A stretch of 64,000 bases of DNA from the NCBI RefSeq assembly GCF_001659605.2, contig NC_035172.2, forward strand, positions 30,989,342-31,053,341, given 5' to 3'. The stretch comes from Manihot esculenta. Lineage: Eukaryota > Streptophyta > Magnoliopsida > Malpighiales > Euphorbiaceae. Of the stretch, positions 8,930 through 21,200 are shown piece by piece (position 1 is the stretch's first letter; every line of letters begins with the position of its first letter). The notes under the pieces are model-generated. The model saw only the letters and a list, made by a program, of their open reading frames with translations. It did not search any database and was not told where the DNA came from. A program made the translations under genes and the position numbers.

Positions 8930-11206
8930 TGTAACGACCCGAAAATCGGACCGCTACCGGCGCTAGGATCCAGATCGACTTAAGGTCGCTGGGACCCGTA
9001 GCAAGCCAAACATACATCCTGAATACCTGTCAAATCCCATACATGATCAAACATATACATAAAAATTTGAACTTTTTCTTTTCTTTTTCTTTTACCAAGC
9101 TCAACCTATGCATGCACATACACATAAACATAAATCACACACTGGAGCCCTCATCAAATGCTCCAATGGGGTATCTCATCATACATCAAACTTGGTTGAA
9201 CATGGACATCGTAAAACATGGATCATGTATATAAATGGGATTAACCAAACATACTATGATCAAGTACATTTCTAATCCTCAATATCAATATTACATAACA
9301 TGACTGTTCATAACCTTACATCATTTTACAATTTATCATGTCCACATCTAGCTATTACAAAACACATGACTTTACACTTCTTGACTTCCTGGTCTAGCCC
9401 GTACCTGCAAACCTGGGGGATATAGGGAAAGGAGTGAGCTACTAGAGCACAGTGAGCAGAATAATAAAACATTTAAATCATATATTAAAATTTCATGCTC
9501 TCATGAAATACAACACATCACAAACAAGTCACATCAAGGATGGTATTGTCACCTATAGTCCTCTACATTCCAAAGTGCCGGGACGTAGAATGGGTCAACC
9601 AGACTTTCTCTTAACATAACATATCATAACATTCCAATGTGCCGGGACATAGAATGGGTCAACCGGTCTTTCTCTTACATAGTGCCGGGACGTAGAATGG
9701 GTCAACCGGACTTCCATACCATACCATATCATACCGTATCATATCACATCGCATCATATCGAGGACTAAGGATTATCCAACATCCATCCATATCCATCAT
9801 AGAATTATGCAATGCAGCATATTCGTGAATTCTAATGCAAACAACCTAGGATATCACATGGCAGTCATGATGCATGAACATGCTCAAACTTTATAATTTA
9901 TTTGCTTTAAAACATAAAAGTTTATTCTACTCACCTCAGGCTAGCTCTAACAATAAACTGAAGCAGCTGACTCACTGCTGGGGTCCTTGGTTCCTCGGGT
10001 CCGAACCTACACAGGTGGATTCAAATGAGGGACCAAACATACTAGAACATGACTCTAAAATAACCCCCAGAAACCCCCCTAAAACACCTCAAAACAATCA
10101 AAAAATTCATGCAAAGGAGGGCCGAATAGGGCACTTTCGGCGGTCGAAAGTCCCTCCAGAGCCGAAAGTCATGCACCTTCAGCGGCACTTTCGGCGGCCG
10201 AAGGTTCTCTCCAGAGGCGAAACTCATGCATGTTCGGCGGCACCTTCGGCGGCCGAAAGTCCCCTCCAGAGACGAAAGTCCACTTTCGGGGGCAGGCTTC
10301 GGTAGCCGAAAGCTTGCCTCCACAGGTAGGTTCGACTGCCGAACCTGAGTTTCTCCCAAGTGGCAGAAACTCGGCTCTTATGCACATTTGCCTCCCAAAA
10401 CCTTCAATCATGCATACAACTCAACCAAAACATGCATAAACACATACATAAGCTCCTAGGGGCTTCAAACTATCCTAAACCCCAACTACAACACATCAAA
10501 AGCAACTCAGCAACCTACATTAACCATAAACACAACACAAAACCTAACAAAGCTCAACTAAACTAAACATGCACTTCTACCCCAAAAATCAACTTAAAAC
10601 TCGTTTAAAACATATAATGAGCTTAAGATCGGCTCTTACCTCTTGAAGATCGAGAGGAAAAATGATCCTAGCTCGGAGATGGGAGAGATCGAGTTCCTTA
10701 AACCTCCAAGCTCCAAAACTTGCTATTTGCTCAAAAATCTTCAAAATAAAGGTGAAAACTCGTAAAAATCATGGAAGATCTGAAGGAAGAACTCAAGATT
10801 GGCATGAGGGCGGCGGAGACTCACCTTGGCCGAAAATGGGGAGAAAAAAAAAAGCTCGCCCATTCGGACATGGGGACCCCTTTATAGGTGGCTGGTCAGG
10901 CCACTTTCGGGGGCCTAACGTGCCTCCGCATGCATGCCATGTTCGGCAGCCGAACCTGGACTTCCCTCACTTATGCCTTCGGGGGCCTAAAGGACTCCCG
11001 AAGCGCATGCATGTTCGGCGGCCGAACCTGGGTCTTCCTCCAAGGCTGTTTTTACACAAAAACTCATTTTCTTTCTTGCTTAAAAACATAAAATACATTA
11101 AAACATTTTATAAAAAAATATGCTTTTACCCCTCTAGGGATCTCCGACATCCGAGATTCCACCGGACGGTGGAAATTCCGATACCGGAGTCTAGTCGAAT
11201 ATTACA
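8930..11206 (-). mobile_element. Solo LTR of a Tekay-like chromovirus
   Basis: The sequence begins TGTAACGACCCG and ends ATATTACA, the family termini in inverted orientation, with no internal region. It is flanked by a near-perfect TSD, CAGCC (8925-8929) and CAACC (11207-11211). Inside lie three copies of a 'gccgggacgtagaatgggtc' minisatellite (about 9575-9715) and repeated TTCGGCGGCCGAA palindromes (10134-10340, 10900-11025). A solo LTR of this kind usually results from recombination between the two LTRs of a full element. ORFs inside it are chance frames of the palindrome repeats. Confidence 0.85.
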
Positions 11207-12262
11207 CAACCTTCCTAGTCTTGGGGAGAGCACTTTTCTATCTAGACATTAGGGTATTTTTCTTTCTGCCTTCTTTTAAATTTCAAACTGTCTTACTTGC
11301 TTTTCAATTTACGTAGATATGGTCGAGTCAAGAAGCAGATTTGCTGAGGCAACGCGTGCTGCCCGCAAAGGCAAAGTTGTCACTAGGGCAACCGATCCCC
11401 TTCCCAAGCTTGCTCACTGAGCAGAAAAAGTAATCAAGCTTCCTCCTCCTCCTCCCTAACCTACAGTAGAAGAGCCAACTCACTTGTAGCCTGAGTCTTC
11501 TGCAATGGGTGCTTCTGCATCTGTCCCTATTTTTTAGCCTTCTATTGTAGTCACCACTCCTACTGAGCTCGTTCCTGCGAACGTGGGGGGTTGATTTCTC
11601 ATGGCCTCCTAGCCTCTAGCACTGGGCATTGGCGCTAACTCAGACGCCCTCACTCCTTGAGGATCCCAACCTGACTGTCCTTTTAACCAAGAATGCCCCA
11701 AGGACTACTATCGCTTGAATGAGCTTGAGATGGACGAGCTTTTTGAAAATGTTATATATTCTGCTGTGGAGAGTGCCCTCTGTGCCTATGTAGCCAAAGA
11801 GCGTAACAAAGTCCTGAGCGAGAATTTGTGGTACTTAAGAAATGGACAGAAGACTCTTGGCAAAAGAATGCTTAAGGCTGAAGAATTGGGTTGATGAGTG
11901 AAAGGCACTATGAAGGAGACTCTAGGGTTCATGGACAAGCTCTAGGCTGAGCTAAGTGAGACTAATGCTTCCAAGATGGTCCTTAAGAATCGAGAAAATA
12001 CTACTGAGGATCAAGTGGCCATACTACATTGCCAAGTCCTGAAATTGCTCAAGCTGAGGAGGCCCGGGCCGCCTCTACCAGGGTTGCTGAGCTTGAGGCA
12101 GAACTTCAAGAGACGATGGTCCAAGATGGGGAGATGTTCGTACAAGGTCAGGACTCTATCATGAAGGAGCTTCTTAGGCATTTTTTTGTAGAGGAATTCT
12201 CCTGGATTGACAACATCTTTTCTGATGAGGAGGATGGGGATGAGCGGGACAAGAAGGAATAA
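11207..12262 (+). pseudogene. Antisense extra ORF of the Tat-like element, second part
   Basis: It continues the ORF split by the solo LTR. A segment starting near 11319 (MVESRSRFAEATRAARKGK) has a homologue at 42928 (MATNKRQNKFVEAVRIAHKGK). The C-terminal part, 12029-12262, encodes an acidic coiled-coil-like tail (ELEAELQETMVQ ... DEEDGDERDKKE). Multiple stops interrupt the frame. Function unknown. Confidence 0.55.
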
Positions 12263-13239
12263 TTGAAGACAACCCTCCTGGCCCAGCTTCTACTGCAATA
12301 GCCAATAATCAACCTGTAACAGAAGCCCAAGCGGAGGTGATTGATGATGTCCCTCCTGCCTTTAATACTCATTTTATTTGACAGTGTTGTATTATCACTA
12401 TTTAGCCATAAATCTTGTCCAATCCTTGTCAACAAGACTTACATTATTTCTTTAAAAGATTGCTAAAGGACTAACACCTGACCATCATAGTGGTGATAAA
12501 AATAAATACCTGGACATATGACCTGGTGGATACCTGCCTTAGACCTAAGATGCTCTATAAGATTCCTTATAAACTTGAGGGTAGTACCTGAATGCAAACA
12601 CTCGTCTTGTGGCTTGTGCCTTAAGTGCCTTAAAAATTAATATGAGATTAACACCCGATAGTTATGCTCATCTCATGGCCTGGCCTGAATGCATTTTAGT
12701 GGGACCAACGCTCAGTCTTTTGTCTTGGCAGAACTTGCCTTGTGGCCTAGTCTAATAGGACTAACACCCGATCTTCTGGCCTGGCAGAACCCGCTTTGTG
12801 GTCTTGTTTAGTGGGATCAACGTTTGGTCTTATGGCCTGATAGAACCTGCCTTGTGGCCTTATTTATTGGGACCAATGCTTGGTCTTCTAGCCTGGCGGA
12901 ACCCGCTTTATGGCCTTGTTTAGTGCGATCAATGCCTGGTCTTCTTATGAAACTCACCTTGTGGCCTCCAATGAATGCTCCTCAATCTTTCTTAAAGAAG
13001 GCAATTCCATCGTTCCTTGCCACTGAAGAGCACAATATATGAAACAATACCTCGTTAACTCTTTATTGATAAAATTTTCTCAAATTACAAATATTTTAGA
13101 AATAAAAAATGACTCAGCCATCTAACTTGGCCAGCTTATAGGATCTTGGAAAAATGTCCTTTGAGACCCCAAATGGTCCTTTCTAGTTTTCTCCCATCTT
13201 ACCAAACCCAGTATGACCTCTAGTTAGATCTCTTCTTTT
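12263..13239. other. Internal non-coding part of the Tat-like element
   Basis: This lies between the antisense ORF and the gag remnant, where a full Tat element would carry protease, RT, RNase H and integrase. No such motifs are visible on either strand. A short motif ('gcctggcggaacccgctt' type) repeats loosely four or five times between 12660 and 12960. Confidence 0.5.
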
Positions 13240-13923
13240 AGGGACTAAGCCCTCTACATTAAAGGCATGTGATATGTCTCTATTGGTGAACCTTCAAGAC
13301 ATCTTCTGCGACTCATTTATTTCGTCGCTGGGTCCATCTGCAATTATATGTATAACCCCTACAGGTTCCTGGTAAGCCAGAGTCTCAAAAGTTATCGGCT
13401 CAGGCTCGGGCCTCCTCTCTTCTCCACTTTTTCTAGCAAACATTTGAAGTGTATTGTCCCTTATTAGTCTTTCAATCTCATCTTTCAATTGCCAACATTC
13501 CTCCGTCGTATGTCTGTGGTCTTTATGGAAACGATAGTGCTTGGTCCTATCTCACCTTTCCGCTTTCTCAGAATTAATTTTGAGGGGCCACCTGACCTCC
13601 TTATCATTTTTTTTTATCCATATTAGAATACGTGTCTGTGAGTCATTTAATTGATTATAATTCTTATACTTACTTTAGTCTTCCCTTCTTCGAGAGACGG
13701 GGTAACTCCCGTGGTCTTTACGTCCTTGCCTCTCTGGCTTTTGATTTTGCTTTTGGTTCGCCCTCTTGTCATCTCTCAGTGCTTGGACTTCATCATCCAG
13801 CCTGATATACTTATGGCTTTGTCTAGGAGCTGTTGACACGCTGCGGTTGGGTTTTTGATTAAGGAATCTATGAACTTGACGTTGCGTATTCCTTTCTTTA
13901 ATATTATCTCATTATTTAACTCC
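13240..13923 (-). pseudogene. gag remnant of the Tat-like element, C-terminal part
   Basis: Read on the minus strand it contains HTTEECWQLKDEIERLIRDN, the hallmark segment downstream of the capsid in Tat/Athila-type gag proteins (family form H-x-TEEC-x2-LK-x-EIE). Upstream, SLIKNPTAACQQLLDKA matches the end of the retrotransposon gag domain. Stops and shifts are present. It was split from its N-terminal half (33334-34215) by insertion of the chromovirus at 13929. Confidence 0.65.
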
Positions 13924-13928
13924 TCCGC

Positions 13929-15360
13929 TGTAATGACCCCAAAATGGACCGTCACCGGCGCTAGGATTCAGGTCGGCTTAAGGCCGCCAGAACCCGTAGT
14001 AAGCCTGCTATACACTCTGTGTACCTGTAAAACTCATACATGATCATACATTTCCTGTGAAAATAAAAATTCTTTTCTGAACCAAGGCTTAACCTGTGCA
14101 TGCACTAGCTCTGTACTCTGTACGCTGTACTCTGTACCCCTGACTAGAGCTTACTCTAGCTGGGTTAACTCATACCTGTTACGCCTGGTTTTTCACATAC
14201 AGCAAAACATAGATACATATACAGATCATGTAGAAAACATACATCACTAGGTCAAGCACATGTCTAACTGTATACACAACTAGTACATCTCTTTAATATT
14301 ACATGTCCACTCTAAGCTATTACAAATCTCTTTACTCTTCCTGTACTCTGCTGGACTGTCCCTGTACACTGTACACTGAACCTGCAAAACTGGGGTTAAG
14401 GGAGTGGGATGAGCTCTATAGCCCAGTGAGTAGAACAGAAAAACATCTTAGTAAAATATGATCTCATGGAATGCAACATAGCACAAACAAGCCACATCAA
14501 GAGTAAACCTGTCACCACATAGTCCCAGTAACTCTATGCCAGGGCGTAGAATCGAGCACCTGGTCTTTCTGTCATATAGATATATGTGTATATAACACCT
14601 CTGTACGTACCATTGCCAGGGCGTAGTCAAAGGCTCCTGGACTTTACTATATACCTGCCAGGGCGTAGTCAAAGGCTCCTGGACTTCTCTATACCTGCCA
14701 GGGCGTAGTCAAAGGCTCCTGGACTTCCTGTCTGAGACTATTGGATCATTCAGCATTCACTCACATCATCAACTACCCATGCAATGCAACATATTCGTCG
14801 ATACTAATGCAATCAACCTATTGCATAGTCATGATGCATGAGATATTTTAAAACATTCCATTGTGCAAGTAAGAATTAAGTTTAGTTCCACTCACCTCTG
14901 GCTAACTGGACTGACTCTGCAGGCTCTGAAAACTCTGGAGCAGAACTCACTGCTGCTCTCTCTGGTTCCTCTGGTCTGTACCTATACAGATAGACTGAAA
15001 TGAGGGACCAAACTAGCTTATTAACAACTCTATGAAACGACCCAAGAATCCCCTTAAACTCACTCCAACATCCATGCAAAGCATGCAAAAGAAAGCTGGA
15101 CAAAACACTTTCGGCGGCAGGTTCGGCGGCCGAAAGTCCTCTCCAGAGACGAAACTCAAGCACCTTCGGCGGCCGAATCTCAAGCTTCGGCGGCCGAACC
15201 CTTTCGGGGGCAAGTTTCGGGGGCCAAAAGGCACTCCAGAGACGAAAGTCTCTAACCTTCGGTGGCACCTTCGGCGGCCGAATCCCCCAAACAGAGCCGA
15301 ACATGCAAAACTCACGGGGGCAAGCTGTGGCAGCCTAAGCCACCATGCAAGAGGTTCGGC
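13929..15360 (-). repeat. 3' LTR of the minus-strand chromovirus, outer portion
   Basis: It corresponds to 31425-32476 of the 5' LTR plus a 372-bp block (14502-14873) that the 5' LTR lacks. It carries a tandem 'gccagggcgtagtcaaaggc' minisatellite (about 14535-14725) and TTCGGCGGCCGAA palindromes (15110-15290). It ends at 15360 with TCGGC, the TSD of the nested element. Confidence 0.9.
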
Positions 15361-17730
15361 TATAATACCCGGCTAGAATCCGGCACCGGAGTTCTTGTTG
15401 TCCGGTAGAATTCGGGGTGTCGGAATTCTATAAAAAGGGTAGGATTTATGTTTTACTTTGATGTTTTAAGGTTAATGGAAGTGAGTTTTGAGTTGAAATG
15501 AACCAAGGCAGAGGAGCCAAGTTCGGCCGCCGAAGATAAGTTCGGCCGCCGAAAGTGCTCAAGGTTTGGCTTCCAAAGGTAAGTTCGGCCCCCGAATGGT
15601 GCATGGTGTTTGCATGCGCTTGGGCAGCCGAAGCTGAATTGGCTAGTCAGCTGAGTCATGTATTTTGACAGATGTTGGCCTCAGATTCTTGCCATGGAAT
15701 AGGCCACGTCTCTTATGACTCATCTGTACATGTTTTGGTTGATCACACCGAAGGTTGAGGTGTTTGTGTTGAAAGTTGAGAGAACTCAAGCTACGGTTTT
15801 GAGGTTTTGAAGAGTTAGTGAGGGTGAAGAAGAGTTGGTCCGTTTTCTTTAGTTCAGAGTGTTCAGCTTCTTGTTACAGGAGGTAAGTAATGCTCTTGAA
15901 CCTGTTTATGTGTTTTCTGAAGGTTTTATGGGGATAAAGGAAGGAGATGCATGCTTAGGTTATTAATGATAGTTTTGCTGTTTTATGCATGTATACATGT
16001 TTATGTGTTATGTTTGATTTGTTGTTTGGGGTTATGAGATAGTTTTGGACCCCTGTGATCATATACGTGAGTATATGTGTGTTGAGGAGTTGGAGTATAT
16101 ATGGTTTGAGTGGTTGAAGGGAAGGAGAAGATGGTTTGCCGTTGAAGCTGAGTTCTGGATGAACTCAGGTTCGGCAGCCGAAGGTTCATTCGGCCGCCGA
16201 ACCTCCTGCATGGTGACTTGGTTGCCACAGCTTGCCCCCGAGTGTTTTTGCAAGTTCGGCTCTGTTTGGGGGATTCGGCCGCCGAAGGTGCCGCCGAAGG
16301 TGCTTGAGTTTCGTCTCTGAAGAGGACATTCGGCCGCCGAACCTGCCGCCGAAAGTGTTCTGTCCAGCTTTTCTTTTGCATGTTTTGCATGAGTTTTAGA
16401 GTAAGATTAAGGGGTTTCTTAGGTCGTTTAAGAGAGGTATTCTTAAGATAGTTTGGTCCCTCATTTGAGTCTTTTTGTGTTACAGACCAGAGGAACCAGA
16501 GAGAGCAGCAGTGAGTACTGCTCCAGAGTTTACTGAACCTGCAGAGTCAGTCCAGAGCCAGAGGTGAGTGGAACTAAACTTAATGTTTTTAATGAAACAA
16601 TGGAATGTTTTAGCATATCTCATGCATCCTGATTATGCAAATAGGTTGCCTACATTAGTATTCACGAATATGTTGCATTGCATCGTTATTTTGTGATGTG
16701 AGTGAATGCTGAATGATCCAATAGTCTCAGACAGGAAGTCCAGGAGCCTTTGACTACGCCCTGGCAGGTATAGTGAAGTCCAGGAGCCTTTGACTACGCC
16801 CTGGCCGGTATAGCAAAGTCCAGGAGCCTTTGACTACGCCCTGGCAATGGTAAGTATAGAGGTGTTATATACACATATACATATATGACAGGAAGACCAG
16901 GTGCTCGATTCTACGCCCTGGCACAGAGTTACTGGGACTATGTGGTGACAGGTTTACTCTTGATGTGGCTTGTCTGTGATATGGTGCATTCCATGAGATC
17001 ATATTTTACTGAGATGTTTTACTGTTCTACTTTCACTGGGCATATAGATGCTCATCCCACACTTCTGTGAAGCCCAAGGTCTCTTGGCACGCTTCTCTCC
17101 AGATTATTTTACCATCCCGACATACAGAGAGGAAGTGGCGCGCTCCTCCTCGCGTGCTCTCTCTCTAACGAAATCATGGCTGTGTCGGCGAATCACGTCG
17201 TTCGCGCCCTCTATGTTGGACATGTATTAATAATAGCAAAGACTCATATCCTCTCTCGTGCTCTCTCGTACTGCACCCTGTTCGAAGCTCTCAGTGACTG
17301 TATGATTTATGCTACATGATCAGTGACCTCTCCCTAAGTGGACTAATGACGACACATCAATCGTCATGGTACTGTTCTGTCATGTGATCGAAACCCATAT
17401 AGCAGGACCTCATAATATCCACCGGTATACTGCGACATAAGAAGCCGCTCTCGTACACGACGATAAGACTCATAGCCCAAGTCAGTGAATACCAGAGTAC
17501 TGAGCTTTACTATGAGTAACAGAGTACAGAGTATAGTGCTATTCACAGTTAAAGGACCTTGGTTCAGAAAAAGAGTTTTATTTTCACAGCAAAAAATGTA
17601 TGAATCAATGTATGAGGTTTAAGGTACACAGGAAGCTAGTTATAGCAGTCTTGCTCACGGGTTTACTGTCGGGCCCTGTCAAGCCGACCGGAATGTCCCT
17701 AGCGAAGCCGCACTCCGCAGGCATAAGGAC
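15361..17730 (+). repeat. 5' LTR of the nested chromovirus, with disordered end
   Basis: From 15361 to about 17040 it is almost base-for-base identical to 23201-24880. After the phrase around 17036 (CACTGGGC) it degenerates into indel-rich sequence that still aligns patchily to 24871-25364, for example GGTTCAGAAAAAGAGTTTTA against GGTTCAGAAAAGAGTTTTAT. The right boundary is approximate because the terminal ATTACA cannot be located. Confidence 0.75.
16728..16918 (+). repeat. LTR minisatellite, CCAGG...CCTGG units
   Basis: Three consecutive units of the form 'gtccaggagcctttgactacgccctggc', separated by short 'aggtatagtgaa'-type spacers, followed by a diverged fourth unit ('gaccaggtgctcgattctacgccctggc'). 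The same block is at 24578-24766. Each unit begins with CCAGG and ends with CCTGG and can fold on itself. Equivalent but diverged blocks occur in every other LTR of this family in the window. Confidence 0.85.
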
Positions 17731-18224
17731 TCACTGTAGGTCCTCGCTATCCTAATCAATCAGCTCCTCGGCAATGCTGAATCGAAGTCCGCCCACACTC
17801 GAACGTCTGGACATCCTCAAAGGGTGCCTTCCATTCCCATTTTGGTTGTGACCTGAACGCAATGGTCGACATCTATAGCCGAGCTGCATCATCGCACAAG
17901 TCGACTACTCCAGTATAGCCTATAGCTGTCAATCTAGGGTACTCCGTAGCTCCTCAGTAGTTCCAATCGATGATCGGAAACCTAGGAGAGACAGGTTGGC
18001 CTCAGCACAGGTTAGAAGCTATGAGCATAGCTCTATGACAAGGAACACATACAGGAATATACATGTCCACTGGGAATAGGGTCTTGAGTCATATTTCTCT
18101 GGCTATTGATTATAACCATGCCTGCTTGCGCACGTACTAAGTGTTGTATGTGTATGATTGATATGTGATATTTATGTGCTATGTGCTAAAGTGGTATGTT
18201 ATATGTTGTGTTTTCAGAGTAAAG

Positions 18225-21200
18225 ATGCGAGGAACTCATCGATCAGCTCGATTGACTGGAGTCCCACCAGAGAATGAGAGACCAGCTGCTCGTCCTCCTG
18301 CATTGCCAAGGGCAAGGTCTCAGAGATCTAGCAGGGAAGGTACGTCAATAGACCCGAGAAGGTCTGTCGACGAGAGCAGAAGAGGAACAGCTAGGGGAGG
18401 AAGATTAGAGGAAAGGAGGGAAGCTATGGAGATTGATCAATCTAGAGATGACAGCATGGGTATAGGTAGTTTTGAGGAAGGTATGGGAGAGTCGCAGGGA
18501 GGTGCTCAGACCTCAGGTTTTGGCTATCCAGAGTATCCGATGGGAGGTATGTCGGAGTACTCGAGTTTTGTGCCATATCCTCCTTATATGCCTTATATGC
18601 CTTATCCTTACTATCCACCATATCCTATGTATCCCTCTTCCCCTACCCATCCAAGTGCAGCACACCTAGAGCCAAATGAACCAGTACTACCACCAGAACC
18701 AGTAGCCCCTGTTGTTGACAGACATGAACCTAGCTCATCTGGAGGTAAAGTCCAAATGACGGAGTACTTGAAATTGGATGCTCCTAAATACAACACGGGA
18801 GATGATCCATTTGATTACCTCAGAGCAGTTAGGATGATAACCAGTGAATTGGGAGCAGATGATAGGAGAGCCATTGAGATGGCAGGTTTCACAATAAAAT
18901 GCAAGAAGGCCAGAGAATGGTTTAAGAATTATGTGGAGCCTAAAATGGACAGCATGTCATGGGGAGAGTTCGCCAATGAGTTTGCAGGGTGGGCTTTTCC
19001 TGACAGTTCGAGGGAGATGAAAGTAATTGAATTTGAACAGCTGAGACAGACAGACGAGATGAGTGTTGATGAATTCACAGATAAGTTCCTGAATCTGCTT
19101 CAGTATGTGGGTCAAGCCTATAATACTGATCAGAAGAAAGCAAGGAGATATACTATGAGACTGCATCCCAGGTATGCTTCCTTGATTCTTCCAGCAGAAA
19201 AGGAGAGTTTCCATACCATCGTAGACGCAGCCAGGAAAATGGAAGCTAGTGTCAATATTCAGAAACAGTCAAAGGCACAGGCTTCGGGTTCTAAAGCCCC
19301 CACATCAAGCAGTAAAAGATGGGATAGAGCAAAAGGAACAAAGAGTAAGTTCTGGAGTAAAGTCAAGTCAGGTCTGGGAATAGGTAGTGGCTCAAGCTCT
19401 GGCACAGCTCCAGTCTGCAGACGATGCGGAAAACCACATGGAGGAGTTTGTCGGTTGGGATCTACGGCTTGTTTTCGATGTGGACAGGAAGGGCATATTG
19501 CTCGGGATTGTCCGCAAATGACTTTTGCACCATCCCAGCAGATGAGTTCAGGCAGTGTGGTACAGCCAGTTGTACGGCCAGCAGCTCCAGTCATGCCTCA
19601 GATTAGTGGCAGAGGTAGAGGAAGAGGGGTAGCCTCTACTTCAGCAGCAGGTTCCCGAGGAGGAAATCCGATAGCCCCAGCACGGATTTTCACAGTGACA
19701 CAGGAGGAGGCTAATACATCAAACACAGTGGTGTCAGGTAATCTCATCATTGGGTGTTCTGATGTGTATGCTTTGATGGACCCCGGTGCTTCTCATTCCT
19801 TTATTACTTCGAGAGCCATAGAGAGGTTGGGTTTGATCAGTTCTGAGTTAGAGTATCCTCTCTGGGTCAGTGGACCCAAATGTGACCCATCAGTGGCAGT
19901 GTCAGTCTGTCGTTTCAGTCCAGTGTTTATTGAGGGTAGATACCTTCCAGCTGACCTTGTGGTTCTAGATTTGACGGATTTTGATGTCATTCTAGGGATG
20001 GATTGGTTATCTACATATAGTGCTACGTTGGACTGTGGAGAGAAGCTAGTGAGTCTCAGAGACCAGGATGGGTCAGAGTGTGTCTTCAGAGGAGACAGGA
20101 GAGGTACACCCAGAGGTATGATTTCAGCCCTTCAGGCTCGTCGTTTGCTTAGGAGGGGTTGTCAGGGGTTTCTAGCTCATGTGAGAGAGCTAGATAGTCA
20201 GGTGAGGGAACCAGCCACAGTACCAGTAGTTCGAGAGTTTCTCGATGTGTTCCCAGACGATTTGCCAGGACTACCACCTGATAGGGAGATAGGGTTTGAA
20301 ATTGAATTACTGCCAGGTACCAGACCTATCTCTATTCCTCCCTACAGGATGGCGCCAGCTGAGTTAACAGAGTTGAAAGAACAGTTGCAGGACTTGGTAG
20401 ATAAGGGTTTCATCCGCCCTAGTACCTCACCTTGGGGTGCTCCAGTGCTCTTTGTCAGAAAGAAGGATGGATCCCTCAGACTTAGTATCGACTACAGACA
20501 GTTGAACAAGGTCACTATCAAGAATAGGTATCCCTTACCACGGATTGATGATCTATTTGACCAGCTAGCTGGAGCAGGTTGTTTCTCAAAAATAGATCTG
20601 AGATCTGGGTATCATCAGTTGCAAGTCAGAGAGGCAGATGTGCCTAAGACAGCTTTCCGGACCAGATATGGGCATTATGAGTTCTTAGTGATGCCGTTCG
20701 GGTTGACTAACGCCCCTGCAGCATTTATGGATCTCATGAACAGGGTATTCAGTGAGTTTCTGGATCACTTTGTGATTGTGTTTATTGATGACATTTTAGT
20801 GTATTCCAGAAATGCAGAGGAACATGCCCATCATCTGCGGATAGTTTTGCAGACCCTAAGAGAGCATGGTTTATATGCCAAGTTCTCGAAATGTGAGTTT
20901 TGGTTACGGAGCATTGCCTTCTTGGGACATGTGGTATCAGCAGAGGGTATTGAGGTAGACCCCAAGAAGATAGAGGCTGTAGCTAACTGGCCCAGACCCA
21001 CGACAGTGGCTGAGATTAAAAGCTTTCTGGGACTGGCAGGTTACTACAGGAGGTTCGTTCAGAACTTCTCAAAGATAGCAGCTCCTATGACCAAATTGAC
21101 TCAGAAGAACCAGAAGTTTATCTGGTCAGATCAGTGTGAAGAGAGCTTTGAGGAGCTCAAGAGGAGATTGACAACAGCACCAGTGTTAGCTCTGCCTGTC

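Noticed and set aside
15032..15376. Overlapping ORFs of 60-140 codons on both strands inside LTRs (also near 10042-10439, 16001-16390, 23841-24232, 32006-32494, 39417-39916, 44952-45363, 60844-61345)
   Set aside because: They come from the GC-rich TTCGGCGGCCGAA palindromes, which lack stop codons in many frames. The same frames recur in every LTR copy with no domain and are broken in some copies.
16728..16918. Regularly spaced repeats that could be mistaken for a CRISPR array
   Set aside because: The units and spacers are both repeated, the setting is a plant LTR, and the same blocks appear in other LTRs of the family; no cas genes exist here.
17048..17546. Short ORFs in the disordered stretch 17042-18060
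   Set aside because: The stretch aligns patchily to non-coding LTR and leader sequence, and the frames have no counterpart in the clean copy at 24871-25364.
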